The position numbers and the translations under genes are program-made. This document shows positions 15,657 to 25,171 of a stretch of 64,000 nucleotides of DNA, in pieces (positions within the stretch are counted from its first letter, which is position 1; the number at the start of each line of letters is the position of its first letter). A model generated the notes under the pieces. That model ran no database searches. It was given only the letters and a program-made list of their open reading frames with translations, and had not been told where the DNA came from. Origin of the DNA: DATKXU01 sp035528905 (GTDB taxonomy: Bacteria > Armatimonadota > UBA5829 > DTJY01); assembly GCA_035528905.1 (NCBI GenBank), contig DATKXU010000012.1, positions 12,539-76,538 of the forward strand, written 5' to 3'.

Positions 15657-17321
15657 ATGGACGACCTTAGAAGTGCAAAAGTAATCCCCCTTGGCGGCGT
15701 ATGTCAGATCGGCAAGAACATGACCGCGATCGAATACGCCGGGCAGATACTCGTGATTGACTGCGGGCTGATGTTTCCCGATGACGAAATGCTCGGCGTG
15801 GATATCGTCATTCCCGATGTCACCTACCTTCTCGAACATGCCGATCAGGTGCAGGGGGTAATACTGACTCACGGCCACGAGGATCACATCGGCGCGCTGC
15901 CGTATCTGATCCGCCAACTGAACGTCCCTATCTGGGGCACCAAACTTACATTGGGGCTGGTGAAGGCGAAGCTGGACGAGCACGGCCTCTCACATGACGC
16001 AGAACTGCACACGATAGAGCCCGGCGACCGGTTCCACATCGGCCAGTTCGATGTGGAGACGATCCAGATAACCCACAGCATCCCGGACGGCGTGGGCCTC
16101 GCAATCAGACTCCCCATCGGTACTATCGTCCACACCGGCGACTTCAAGTTCGACCTCACGCCAATAGACGGCAGGCTTCTGGACGTTTCCCGGTTTGCAG
16201 AGCTCGGCGACGAGGGCGTGCTGCTCCTTCTCTGCGATTCCACAAACGTCGAAAAGCCTGGGTATGTTCAGTCCGAGCGAGCGGTCGGCAGCATGTTCGA
16301 GGAGGTGTTCGCTCGGGCCGGGGGCAAGATCATTGTTGCCACGTTCGCTTCGAATATCCACCGCATACAGCAGGTCTTCGATACTGCATTGCGGTTCGAC
16401 CGGAAGGTTGCCGTCGCGGGAAGAAGCATGGCCCAGAACGTCGAGATAGCTCGAGAACTGGGCTATCTGAAGATCCCCGAGGGGACAGGAATCAGGCTTG
16501 AGGACATACCCGACTTCCATCCGGTCGAAGTCGTGGTCATGACCACAGGCAGCCAGGGAGAGCCGCTCTCGGCGTTGACCCGAATAGCCATGGACGACCA
16601 CAAGAAGGTGAAGGTGGAGAAGGGCGACACGGTCATCATATCCGCCACTCCGATCCCTGGGAACGAGGACCTAGTCGCGCGGACTATCAACCACCTGTTC
16701 AAGAGGGGCGCCAATGTCATATATGACCCGATAGCGCCGGTGCATGTGTCCGGTCACGGCAATCGGGAAGAGCTGAAGCTGATGCTGAACCTCACCCGCC
16801 CGACCTATACAGTTCCTGTTCATGGCGAATACAGGCACGTGGCGAAGTACACCGAGTTGGCGGAGGAGATGGGCATCCCCCGAGAAAATGTGTTCGTCAT
16901 GGAAGTCGGCGACGTACTGGAGATCGGCGCTTCAGGCGCGAGGCTGGGCGATAAGGTTCCCGCGGGCGATGTATTGGTGGATGGCATCGGTGTGGGTGAT
17001 GTGGGCGACATCGTCCTGCGCGACAGGCGGCATCTGGCGAGCGACGGCATCTTCATGGTCGTAATCGGCATTGACAGGACGACGGGCAGCGTCGTCGCAG
17101 GCCCGGACATTATTTCTCGCGGCTTTGTGTATATGGACGAGGCGGAGGAGCTTGTAGAGGAAGCGAAGAAGCTCGCGCTCGAAACCATAGAAGGCCTGAC
17201 GATGGACGCCGCGACGGAGTGGTCCACCGTGAAGTCCGATGTTCGCAGTGCCCTGGGAAAGCTGCTGTACTCGCGGACGCGCCGCCGTCCAATGGTGGTT
17301 CCGGTGATCATGGAAATTTAG
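15657..17321 (+). CDS. rnj: ribonuclease J (metallo-beta-lactamase / beta-CASP)
   Basis: RNase J is an endo- and 5'-3' exoribonuclease of mRNA decay and rRNA maturation. The 554 residues start with the family's KVIPLGGVCQIGKNM; the metal motif is THGHEDHIG (H72, H74, D76, H77), followed by HTGDFKFD, the beta-CASP motifs (CDSTNVEKPGY, ATFASNIHR, SGHG) and a C-terminal domain. No Shine-Dalgarno precedes the ATG; repeat words reach to the start codon, yet no alternative start fits the family better. Together with PNPase it suggests an RNase J-based decay system; RNase E is not seen here. Confidence 0.95.
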   Translation: MDDLRSAKVIPLGGVCQIGKNMTAIEYAGQILVIDCGLMFPDDEMLGVDIVIPDVTYLLEHADQVQGVILTHGHEDHIGALPYLIRQLNVPIWGTKLTLGLVKAKLDEHGLSHDAELHTIEPGDRFHIGQFDVETIQITHSIPDGVGLAIRLPIGTIVHTGDFKFDLTPIDGRLLDVSRFAELGDEGVLLLLCDSTNVEKPGYVQSERAVGSMFEEVFARAGGKIIVATFASNIHRIQQVFDTALRFDRKVAVAGRSMAQNVEIARELGYLKIPEGTGIRLEDIPDFHPVEVVVMTTGSQGEPLSALTRIAMDDHKKVKVEKGDTVIISATPIPGNEDLVARTINHLFKRGANVIYDPIAPVHVSGHGNREELKLMLNLTRPTYTVPVHGEYRHVAKYTELAEEMGIPRENVFVMEVGDVLEIGASGARLGDKVPAGDVLVDGIGVGDVGDIVLRDRRHLASDGIFMVVIGIDRTTGSVVAGPDIISRGFVYMDEAEELVEEAKKLALETIEGLTMDAATEWSTVKSDVRSALGKLLYSRTRRRPMVVPVIMEI

Positions 17322-17340
17322 CCGAGGAGGTACTCGCCGC

Positions 17341-17967
17341 TTGGAGCATGTGCTGCAGATCGTGGCTGGGTGGATAAAGGCGCAGATATGTGCGCTGGGG
17401 TATCCGGGCGTCGTGGCAATGATGGCCATCGAAAGCGCGTGCATACCTCTGCCCAGCGAGATCATCATGCCGTTCTCCGGCTTTCTGGTGTACGAGAAGA
17501 TATTCAATCTCCACCTCGCGTCCCTCTCCGGCGCGCTCGGATGCGCTGTAGGCTCCGCGGTCGCCTATTATGCCGGCCTCCGGGGCGGCAGGCCGTTCCT
17601 GGAGCGATATGGCCGCTATGTGCTGATTCGAACGCGCGACATTGACAGGGCGGATCGCTGGTTCGGCAGGTACGGCGAGCCGATCGTGTTCGCCAGCCGC
17701 CTGCTTCCGGTAGTTAGGACCTTCATCTCTTTTCCCGCCGGGGTCTCGCGCATGCACTTCGGACGGTTTATGGCCTACTCGTTCCTCGGGTCTGTGCCCT
17801 GGTGCTATTTCCTTGCCTATGTCGGCAAAGTCCTGGGCGAGAACTGGGCCTCGGTCCGGTCGTACTTCCACGGCGCCGACGTGGTGATATGCGCCCTGCT
17901 GGGGGCGGCTTTTATCTTCTGGCTCTATCATCATCTGAAACCGGAAAGGGAGACGCCGCAGGTTTGA
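17341..17967 (+). CDS. DedA family membrane protein
   Basis: A 208-residue multi-helix inner-membrane protein. It has the family's first re-entrant motif ESACIPLPSEIIMPFSGFL (about 30-48) and the basic motif FASRLLPVVRTFISFPAGVSRM (about 120-141). DedA/DTT proteins act in lipid (undecaprenyl phosphate or phospholipid) flipping and proton-dependent envelope homeostasis. The TTG start follows AGGAGGT at good distance; no in-frame ATG is nearby. It lies 20 bases after rnj, probably cotranscribed. Confidence 0.93.
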   Translation: MEHVLQIVAGWIKAQICALGYPGVVAMMAIESACIPLPSEIIMPFSGFLVYEKIFNLHLASLSGALGCAVGSAVAYYAGLRGGRPFLERYGRYVLIRTRDIDRADRWFGRYGEPIVFASRLLPVVRTFISFPAGVSRMHFGRFMAYSFLGSVPWCYFLAYVGKVLGENWASVRSYFHGADVVICALLGAAFIFWLYHHLKPERETPQV

Positions 17968-18178
17968 GCTCCGGAGCCAATGGTGGTCGGCTTTGCGCCG
18001 GGGAGGTTTGCGCAAATTTCCTTTCTGGGTAGGAAGTCGAGTGCCAGGCTGAGGAAGTCTTGGCACAAAAACCCGTATTTTTCACAGTTCACTAGACTGC
18101 CATTTTCAGGTAAACTTATTGGGGAGATGGCGCTTCCGAGAGTACTACCCCGATTCAAAGAGCGCCGTGTAAGTTCTA

Positions 18179-18511
18179 ATGGGTACTGAGAAGCGTTTAG
18201 GGCCAAGTCCGGCCTCATCTGCCATTCATCCGCGTGTTATCAGATTTGCGCTGCCGGCTGAGCCGTGCGCCTCCAGCATTCTGCGCAGGTTCATCAGGCA
18301 CTTGGCTCGCGGCACGAACTTGAGCGCGGACGAGATCACCAGCCTGCAAGTCTTGGTGACAAGTGCATTCAACGATGCCGTGACCCGGCGGAACTCCGCC
18401 GGTCGAGGGTATGTGACGCTGAGGATCCTCGCCCATTCGGATGACATCGAAGTCGGCATCGCGTATCGGGAGTTCCCCCTGCGTCCTCAGGAGTTCTTCT
18501 CGCGATCCTGA
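18179..18511 (+). CDS. small HATPase_c_2-like (RsbW-type) protein, degenerate
   Basis: A 110-residue reading frame. Residues ~20-95 (FALPAEPCASSILRRFIRHLARGTNLSADEITSLQVLVTS-) follow the pattern of anti-sigma factor kinase N-lobes: a beta strand, a long helix, then a helix where the ATP-binding Glu/Asn would lie. Here that helix reads TSAFNDAV rather than the usual SEACTNAV, and no G-rich ATP lid follows, so ATP binding is doubtful. The ATG lacks a clear Shine-Dalgarno. Composition and pattern favour a real gene; a truncated remnant is also possible. Confidence 0.5.
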   Translation: MGTEKRLGPSPASSAIHPRVIRFALPAEPCASSILRRFIRHLARGTNLSADEITSLQVLVTSAFNDAVTRRNSAGRGYVTLRILAHSDDIEVGIAYREFPLRPQEFFSRS

Positions 18512-18569
18512 TCTTGCGGTTCATCTCAGGTAAGCTGCGTCCCCTCACTCTCCAATCGGAACCCCGACG

Positions 18570-18598
18570 TTGACTTTTCGTATGCCATAGGGTAGTAT
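18570..18598 (+). promoter_or_regulatory. candidate promoter for the deacetylase gene
   Basis: TTGACT (18570-18575), 17-base spacer, TAGTAT (18593-18598), about 42 bases before the ATG at 18640. Confidence 0.6.
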
Positions 18599-18639
18599 TC
18601 TTTACAGGCGCCATTATTAGCCTGGAGTCGCTCAGCCAA

Positions 18640-20385
18640 ATGGGTAAGGTTGCTAATCGCTTAGTTCCAACACTCCTGCTCCTGCATCTCTTCGCAAGCC
18701 CGCAGTGCACGGCCGGTTACCTGGCGACTGTCAGAGAAGCCGTCTCCAGCATCGAGTCGGGCGCCTACGATAAGGCTGCAGCAACTCTGGAAGGTGTCTC
18801 CGCCCTCGACGATATGGATTTGCTCGGACGCAAGGCCCTCGGCGTTATCTACTTGCACACCGAGAGGCTGGATCAGGCGGAGAGCGAGTTCCGAAGAGTG
18901 GCAGCCGTCGAGCCCCAGGATTGGCAGGCACACTACGCTCTCGGGTTGATAGACACGGTTCGCAAGCGCGCGGCACAGGCGAAGAAGCAATTCGAACTTG
19001 CACGACAACTGGGCGGCCCGGAGGACGAACTCGCCGCGCTGGAACTCTACCTCGAGTTTATCTCCGGCAAGCGTTCGTACCAGGAACTATCAGGAGCGCA
19101 GACGCATCCGGTCACACGGCAGACTGCCGCTGTGGCGGCGCTCAAGGCCGGGAAGCGAGACGACGCCCTTGCTTTGATGTCTGACATACTGCGCAGTCCT
19201 GCACGTCCGGGCTTCGAGGAGGCTCGCGCTCCGCTCGTGACCTTCGACCCCAAGCAGCCCATCGCGCTCCCCAAGGGCAAGCTGACCTGGAAACCAACCA
19301 GCCGGAAGAAGTCCCCGGTTGTCTCGGGCGTTGTGACGCTCAGTGCGGATGCAAGTCGGGCGGTCGGCGTCGAGTTCGTGATGTTCCACATTGATAACGA
19401 CTTGGTCGGGATCACGAACTGTGAGCCGTTCCAGTTCTCTTGGGATACCACAAGGTGGGAGAATGGCTTGCACCAGGTGACGATCGAGGGCAAGGATCAG
19501 TTTGCGGTTCCTGTCAGCAAGAAGTCTGTGTGGGTCCGCGTATCGAACAGTGGGTCGGAGAAAGCCGCGCTGGCGAGCGGCTCGGATGCCGCGGACGTTG
19601 ACAGGCGGCTCTGGGCCTGCATCAGGCTCACTGAGTCCAGAAAGCTTGCCCACTACCACCTTGCCAAACTGTATCTTGAGTCGGGCGACGCTGAGGGCGC
19701 GACCAACCAGCTCGAGTGCGTTGTCGCGTACCAGCCTGGTTTCCTCGACGCACGCAAGCAGCTGAACAAGCTGCGCGGCCGGCAGCCGAAGTACGTCGAA
19801 GTCTACCAGGGGCGCGCGGGCTTGAAGAGGATTGCGCTTACGTTCGATGACGGGCCGAATGAGCGCACCGCAGAGACGCTGGAAATGCTGGCAAAGCTTG
19901 GCGTGCGGGCGACTTTTTTCGTAGTCGGCTTCCGCGCTGAGGCGCAGCCCGGCCTCGTTAAGGCTATCCAGGCCGCCGGCCACCAAGTCGAGAGCCACAC
20001 GTACACACATACCAATCTGACCGACTTGACTGCTGACCAGGTCGAGGCCGAGCTGAGCAAGGCATCCGCGGTGGTACGCGCTATCACGGGAAGGCCGTCT
20101 TCCTACTTCAGGGCGCCGGGCGGCCATGTAGGGAAAGCTGCAGGTCGCGCGGCAGCCAGACAGGGCTTCACAGGCGTGTTTTGGACTGTCAACTGCAGCC
20201 CATACGAGGGAGAAAGCAGTGGCGCCCTCGCCAGCCACGTTATCAGCAGCGCCTCTGACGGCGGAATCGTTCTCATGCATAACGGGGAGCCTGCGGGTAC
20301 GGCGGCGCTCCCCAGAATCGTCAAAGAGCTGCGCAGACAGGGCTACCAGTTCGTCACGATCTCCGAGCTCCTTGCTTCCGCCTGA
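18640..20385 (+). CDS. secreted TPR / polysaccharide deacetylase (NodB) protein
   Basis: A 581-residue three-part protein. A signal peptide (LVPTLLLLHLFASPQCTAG) is followed by TPR-like helices (~30-180), an all-beta Ig-like segment (~215-305), more TPR-like helices (~320-385), and a NodB homology domain from ~395. The deacetylase motifs are intact: TFDDGPN (catalytic/metal Asp near 403-404), SHTYTHTNLT (metal His), YFRAPGG and LMHNG. The family removes N-acetyl groups from peptidoglycan or extracellular glycans with a divalent metal. The TPR/Ig part probably anchors it to a partner or glycan. GGAG precedes the ATG. Confidence 0.9.
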   Translation: MGKVANRLVPTLLLLHLFASPQCTAGYLATVREAVSSIESGAYDKAAATLEGVSALDDMDLLGRKALGVIYLHTERLDQAESEFRRVAAVEPQDWQAHYALGLIDTVRKRAAQAKKQFELARQLGGPEDELAALELYLEFISGKRSYQELSGAQTHPVTRQTAAVAALKAGKRDDALALMSDILRSPARPGFEEARAPLVTFDPKQPIALPKGKLTWKPTSRKKSPVVSGVVTLSADASRAVGVEFVMFHIDNDLVGITNCEPFQFSWDTTRWENGLHQVTIEGKDQFAVPVSKKSVWVRVSNSGSEKAALASGSDAADVDRRLWACIRLTESRKLAHYHLAKLYLESGDAEGATNQLECVVAYQPGFLDARKQLNKLRGRQPKYVEVYQGRAGLKRIALTFDDGPNERTAETLEMLAKLGVRATFFVVGFRAEAQPGLVKAIQAAGHQVESHTYTHTNLTDLTADQVEAELSKASAVVRAITGRPSSYFRAPGGHVGKAAGRAAARQGFTGVFWTVNCSPYEGESSGALASHVISSASDGGIVLMHNGEPAGTAALPRIVKELRRQGYQFVTISELLASA

Positions 20386-20401
20386 GGCCGGGTCGGCCTC
20401 A
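20383..20401 (+). terminator. weak hairpin at the deacetylase stop codon
   Basis: TGAGGCC (20383-20389) and GGCCTCA (20395-20401) form a perfect 7-base stem with loop GGGTC; the stop codon is in the left arm. The T-tract is poor, so termination is uncertain. Confidence 0.4.
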
Positions 20402-20730
20402 CCCGTTGCATCTTCGCATGATTACCACAGAACGGTGGGAGAGCTACCAGGTTGCAGGTGACAGCTGACTCCTCCCTGTGTGCTAGCTTTCCATGCCTCC
20501 GTATGCCGTTCCCCTTGCCAGCTTCTTGACGCAGCGCGGCTTGAAGCGCTAGAATGTGCATGGACCCGCGTGTACGCCCGACCCCTGGGAGCATGCCCTT
20601 TTCCATCGCCGCTGCTCGGACATGTCGTGGCCTGCGCGACACCGAATCTCACTTGTAGCACCGAGAACCGAATATTGGAGCGATGTACAGCATGGGGTGC
20701 TGAAAACCAGGGATACCAAGAAGAGATACT
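20402..20730 (+). promoter_or_regulatory. spacer with a promoter (20526-20555) for the ClC gene
   Basis: TTGACG (20526-20531), 18-base spacer, TAGAAT (20550-20555). A leader of roughly 170 bases follows before the ClC start. I see no gene in this spacer: short frames here lack ribosome sites and coding character. Confidence 0.55.
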
Positions 20731-22728
20731 ATGCTCGATAGAATACGGAACCTGGGCAGGGGACTCATACGTCCACTTATGGAATCGCATACCACCGGAC
20801 CGATACTGCTCGCGATTGTGACGGGCATAGGGGCCGGCTTCGGGGCAGTAGTCTTTCGCTGGCTTATTGCCACCGCCCACAATCTTCTCTTTGGAGGCCT
20901 AGCGGGCCCGCTTGCCTTCATGGGCAAGTACTATGTGATTCTCGTGCCGGCGGCAGGCGGATTGTTTGTTGGGCCTTTGATCTACCTGTTCGCCAGAGAG
21001 GCTAGGGGACATGGGGTTCCGGAAGTCATGCAGGCGGTAGCGTTGCGGGGCGGACGCATCCGCCCGCGCGTGGCCGTTGTGAAATCCTTGGCTTCCGCGG
21101 TCAGCATAGGCTCGGGCGGCTCCGTAGGCCGGGAAGGGCCGATTGTGCAGATCGGCAGTACCATCGGCTCTGCGTTGGGGCAACTCTTGCGGCTGCCGGA
21201 TCAGCGTGTGCGTGTGCTCGTTGCGAGCGGCGCCGCCGGAGGGATAGCCGCCACGTTCAATGCACCTATCGCAGGCGTACTCTTTGCCCTTGAGGTAATC
21301 CTCAGCGAGTTCTCTGCAAGAGCATTCGGGCTCGTGGTGCTGGCCTCCGTCAGTGCAAGCATCATCTCGCGTACACTCCTTGGCAATCAACCCGCTTTTG
21401 CGATTCCTGCTTACTCATTGAAGAGCCCCTGGGAGATGCCGCTGTATTTCCTCCTGGGAATACTTGCCGCGTTCGTGGCGCTGGGATTCGTGCGAACGCT
21501 CTATAAGATGGAGGACGTCTGGGATGGCTGGGGCGCATCGGAGCTCTGGAAACCTGCGATAGGCGGTCTCGCCATCGGGACGATAGGCGTCTGGTTTCCA
21601 CAGATCTTCGGAGTCGGTTACGAGTCCATAGAATCGGCATTAGGCGGGCGAATGCTTCTCACGGCGATGCTCGCAATCCTGGTTGTGAAGATACTGGCAA
21701 CCTCCATCACAATCGGTTCCGGGGGGTCGGGAGGCGTCTTTGCTCCGTCGCTGTTCATCGGTGCTATGCTTGGCGGAGCGTTCGGAATCCTTGCCCACGG
21801 GCTGTGGCCAGGCATCACGGCGGTGAGCGGAGCTTACGCGCTGGTGGGCATGGCGGCCGTCTTTGCGGGAGCAGCCCACGCTCCGATAACGGCCATCCTG
21901 ATAGTCTTCGAGATGACCAACGACTACCGTATCATCCTGCCCCTCATGACGGCCGTAGTCACTGCTACGCTCATATCGCAACGGTTGAGCCGGGAGACTA
22001 TCTATACCCTGAAACTGCGCCGCCGGGGCATAGATATCCACGCCAGGAGGCGAGTCAACCTTATGGAGACAATTCCCGTTTCCGAGGCGATGACCACGGA
22101 TTTTGAAGCTGTGACAGATCGGACGCCGGTTTCGGAGCTCGTTGAGAAGTTCACCCAAACCGGTCATCATGGTTTCCCCGTTGTTGCCGACAATGGCGAC
22201 TTGATCGGCATAGTCACGCTCTCCGATTTGGAGGAGACAGTCGTTGATGAGGAAACCGACCTGCTCGTGGAGGATATTATGACCAGATCCCTGCTCCTGG
22301 CGTACCCTGATGAGACACTGGAAGAGGCTCTTCGCCGATTCGGCGCGCGTGATGTCGGCAGGCTGCCGGTGGTGGACCGGGCGAATCCGCGCAAGATCGT
22401 TGGTATACTCCGGCGCAGTGACATCATTTCTGCTTACAGCAGAGCCTCTCTGCAGCATGCGGAGCTTCTCGCCAGGATAGAGCGTATGAAGGTTGAAACG
22501 GGACCAGAGGTCAAGTTCGTGGAGGTCGAAGTCTCTGCCGCGTCGGAATCTGTCAACAAGAAGGTGGCCGAGTTGATCCTGCCTAGAGAGTCTGTACTCG
22601 TCTCGATTCGACGAAAGGGGATGACTATCATCCCGCACGGTGATACTGTGATTCGGCCCGGCGACCGCATCATTGCGCTGGTGAAGCGGTCTGACGAGCG
22701 GCGTGTCGTACAAGCGTTGCACCGCTAG
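20731..22728 (+). CDS. ClC chloride channel/transporter with CBS pair and TrkA_C domain
   Basis: A 665-residue protein: ~1-420 ClC membrane core, ~445-565 two CBS domains, ~575-665 TrkA_C-like domain. The core has the selectivity motif GREGPIVQ with the gating Glu (E135) and NAPIAGVLFALEV. The position after E188, which is the internal proton-carrying Glu in E. coli ClC-ec1, is V189 here, as in ClC channels. The first anion motif reads GHGVP rather than GSGIP. So passive anion conductance is more likely than H+ exchange, an inference. CBS domains usually sense adenine nucleotides. Single gene with its own promoter; weak ribosome site. Confidence 0.92.
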   Translation: MLDRIRNLGRGLIRPLMESHTTGPILLAIVTGIGAGFGAVVFRWLIATAHNLLFGGLAGPLAFMGKYYVILVPAAGGLFVGPLIYLFAREARGHGVPEVMQAVALRGGRIRPRVAVVKSLASAVSIGSGGSVGREGPIVQIGSTIGSALGQLLRLPDQRVRVLVASGAAGGIAATFNAPIAGVLFALEVILSEFSARAFGLVVLASVSASIISRTLLGNQPAFAIPAYSLKSPWEMPLYFLLGILAAFVALGFVRTLYKMEDVWDGWGASELWKPAIGGLAIGTIGVWFPQIFGVGYESIESALGGRMLLTAMLAILVVKILATSITIGSGGSGGVFAPSLFIGAMLGGAFGILAHGLWPGITAVSGAYALVGMAAVFAGAAHAPITAILIVFEMTNDYRIILPLMTAVVTATLISQRLSRETIYTLKLRRRGIDIHARRRVNLMETIPVSEAMTTDFEAVTDRTPVSELVEKFTQTGHHGFPVVADNGDLIGIVTLSDLEETVVDEETDLLVEDIMTRSLLLAYPDETLEEALRRFGARDVGRLPVVDRANPRKIVGILRRSDIISAYSRASLQHAELLARIERMKVETGPEVKFVEVEVSAASESVNKKVAELILPRESVLVSIRRKGMTIIPHGDTVIRPGDRIIALVKRSDERRVVQALHR

Positions 22729-22832
22729 GATTCTTCTCGAAAGCAGGAGCCATCTGTGCGTTTCCAAGCCGCGGATTCGTATGCCCCCACTGGTTGTTCT
22801 CGTGTTCAGCGGCTGCAATGCTATGCTCTTCG

Positions 22833-22862
22833 TTGACGTCGCTAGTCCCTCTCATGTATTAT
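22833..22862 (+). promoter_or_regulatory. candidate promoter for the ribokinase gene
   Basis: TTGACG (22833-22838), 18-base spacer, TATTAT (22857-22862), 60 bases before the ATG at 22922. Confidence 0.6.
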
Positions 22863-22921
22863 GCTTCATGTGCCGGCGTGCTTGCGCCGGGTGGAAGCTG
22901 TTTAGGGGGAGTGGAAATCGA

Positions 22922-23872
22922 ATGAGTGAGCGACAGGTGTTCGACCAGCCCAAGGAACCTCGTGTGATGGTCGTTGGCTCGAGCAACACAGACATGGTCA
23001 TAAAGATGGAGCGCCTCCCAGCGCCGGGAGAGACGGTTCTCGGCGGGGAATTCCTGATGGTTCCCGGCGGCAAAGGGGCGAACCAGGCCGTGGCCGCCGC
23101 CAGGTTGGGAGCGCGAGTGTCATTCATCGCCAGGCTCGGGATGGACGTGTTTGGGGATACCTCGCTCCGCAACTTCGAGAGGGAAGGCATAGATACCGAG
23201 TTCATAGCCCGAGACGCCGAGCATCCGTCGGGCGTCGCCCTGATCTTCGTGGATCGTCACGGGGAGAACGAAATAGCGGTAGCGCCGGGGTCGAACTCCA
23301 GGCTCTCCCCGGCGGACGTCGAGCGCGCGTCCGACCGGATGTCTGCCTGCTCGGTATTGGTTCTTCAACTGGAGATACCACTGGCCACCGTCGAGGTCGC
23401 AGCGCGCCTGGCTCGGGAAAGGGGACTTAAAGTTATACTGAATCCGGCGCCTGCTTGCGAGAGCGGGCTGCCCAGGAGCCTGCTGGAGCTGGTGGACGTG
23501 CTCGTGCCGAATGAATCCGAGGCAAGGTCGCTGCTCGGCCTGGCGACGGGCGCCGATATTGATTCTGCTGCTCACAGGCTGCTTGATCTGGGCATCGGCG
23601 CCGCGGTGTTGACGCTCGGCGCGAGAGGGTCTCTCGTCGTCACGCGGGATGGGATAGAAAGTGTGCCTGCTCCGAAAGTCACCGCGGTTGATACCACCGC
23701 GGCCGGCGATGCCTTCACGGGCGCAACTGCCGTCGCATTGGCATCCGGCAGGAGCCTGTCCGATGCGGCCCGCTTTGCAAGCCATGCAGCCGCCCTATCG
23801 GTGACCCGAATGGGCGCCCAATCTTCGCTGCCAACGGCTGAGGAGCTCGCCCAGTTCCTCAAAGCGTCGTAG
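22922..23872 (+). CDS. rbsK: ribokinase (PfkB family)
   Basis: Phosphorylates D-ribose to ribose 5-phosphate; PfkB relatives use other sugars or nucleosides. The 316 residues show VVGSSNTDMVIKMERLPAPGET at the start, the GGKGANQAVAAARLGA motif (~44-59) and the C-terminal anion-hole/catalytic motif DTTAAGDAFTGA with the catalytic Asp. These two together favour ribokinase itself. The ATG at 22922 follows AGGGGGAG; the frame extends upstream through the promoter, so the longer start is rejected. No other ribose genes are adjacent; the ribose-type ABC proteins lie 27 kb away. Confidence 0.88.
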   Translation: MSERQVFDQPKEPRVMVVGSSNTDMVIKMERLPAPGETVLGGEFLMVPGGKGANQAVAAARLGARVSFIARLGMDVFGDTSLRNFEREGIDTEFIARDAEHPSGVALIFVDRHGENEIAVAPGSNSRLSPADVERASDRMSACSVLVLQLEIPLATVEVAARLARERGLKVILNPAPACESGLPRSLLELVDVLVPNESEARSLLGLATGADIDSAAHRLLDLGIGAAVLTLGARGSLVVTRDGIESVPAPKVTAVDTTAAGDAFTGATAVALASGRSLSDAARFASHAAALSVTRMGAQSSLPTAEELAQFLKAS

Positions 23873-23906
23873 ACCCAAGACTTCCCACCTCAAACGCAAA
23901 TCCCTG

Positions 23907-23935
23907 TTGACCGGGGTATGCTTTTATAGTAACAT
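23907..23935 (+). promoter_or_regulatory. candidate promoter for the PpiC gene
   Basis: TTGACC (23907-23912), 17-base spacer, TAACAT (23930-23935), 38 bases before the chosen GTG start. Confidence 0.5.
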
Positions 23936-23972
23936 AGCGGGGTGATTGCACTTTGAAAGGAGTGACCGTACA

Positions 23973-25028
23973 GTGGCAAAGAAGATTCTAGTGGTCGTGG
24001 CCGCTCTGGTATTGCTCTCGGTCGTCCCGGCGCCGGCTGGGACAGCCCTTCCAGACGTGGTCGCGGTTGTCAATGGTGAGAAGATCACAAAGGAGCAGTT
24101 GACCTCCACCCTCATAGACTGGCAGGCCCCAGTGGTACTCCAGCAGTTGATAACTATGCGCATGTTCGGCCAGGAAGCCAGGAAGGCCGGCATCAACATC
24201 ACGGAGGCGCAGATCAAGGCAAAGCTGGAAGAACGAGTGCAAGAGCTGTCGCCGGGACAGGACTTCAACGAGGCGTTGAGGGGCAGGGGGCTGACTCCGG
24301 GCTATGCCTTCGCCCTCACTAAGATGCAGATGCAGGCGGAAGGTGTGCTCCGCAAGTCCTTCAAGCTTACGGATGAGGATCTCGACGAATACCGTAGGGC
24401 GAGTCACATCCTCATAAAGGTTCCCTATTCGCCGCCGGAAGAGGGCAAGGAGAATCCTCAGGACAAACAGGCCAAGGAGAAAATTGAGAAGATAGCGCAG
24501 GAGATCAAAGATGGCCTTCCCTTCGCGGAGGCGGCTAGGAAGTACTCCGAGGACGTAGCGACCAAGGGCAAGGGCGGCGATCTCAACTTCTTCACAAGAG
24601 CGGATATGCAGCTCGAGTTTTCCAAGGCAGCCTTCGAGCTCAAGCCGGGCGAAATGAGCGTCCCCGTAAAGACCTTCCACGGTTATCACTTGATCAAGCT
24701 GACGGCGATCGGTAAGGAGACAAAAGGCGAGGACAGGAAGCAGCTTGAAGAGTTGATCTTCCAAAAGCAGTTTGCGCAAAGGTCCCAGGATTGGCACTAC
24801 AGCATCATGAACAAGGCCAAAATAGATAATGCCCTGGAGCCTAAGAAACCTGAGCGCAAGCCGACTGAACGACCTAAGCCCGTCAGGCAGCCGAGTCCGA
24901 GGCCAGGGACGACTCCTGCGCCGACGGATGGCGCATCTGAGCCGCAGCCTGATGAGATGCCGCCGCCTCCACCACCTGAGCCGGCGGCTCCAGAGTCCGG
25001 CACCTCTACGCCAGCGCCGGCTGAGTAG
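23973..25028 (+). CDS. exported parvulin-type peptidyl-prolyl isomerase (PrsA/SurA-like)
   Basis: A foldase that catalyses cis-trans prolyl isomerisation of exported proteins. The GTG at 23973 follows AAAGGAG and gives AKKILVVVAALVLLSVVPAPAGTA, a clear signal peptide without lipobox Cys. Residues ~30-130 are the SurA_N-like chaperone part (VAVVNGEKITKEQL). The parvulin domain (~140-245) has RRASHILIKV, GLPFAEAARKYSED, KGGDLNFFTR and FHGYHLIKL. The last ~75 residues are a Pro/Glu-rich disordered tail with a run of seven prolines. Complete, 351 residues. Confidence 0.92.
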   Translation: MAKKILVVVAALVLLSVVPAPAGTALPDVVAVVNGEKITKEQLTSTLIDWQAPVVLQQLITMRMFGQEARKAGINITEAQIKAKLEERVQELSPGQDFNEALRGRGLTPGYAFALTKMQMQAEGVLRKSFKLTDEDLDEYRRASHILIKVPYSPPEEGKENPQDKQAKEKIEKIAQEIKDGLPFAEAARKYSEDVATKGKGGDLNFFTRADMQLEFSKAAFELKPGEMSVPVKTFHGYHLIKLTAIGKETKGEDRKQLEELIFQKQFAQRSQDWHYSIMNKAKIDNALEPKKPERKPTERPKPVRQPSPRPGTTPAPTDGASEPQPDEMPPPPPPEPAAPESGTSTPAPAE

Positions 25029-25171
25029 ACACGCATTGCTTATGAAGGCAAATGGACAGATCGGCGGGCTGCGGCCCATCTCGCGGCCTGCAGCCCACGG
25101 TCTGCTCTTACATGCGCACGTCTTGCTTGTCCGCCCCGGCGGACCCTGAAATCATAAAAGGAGGAGTTGGC

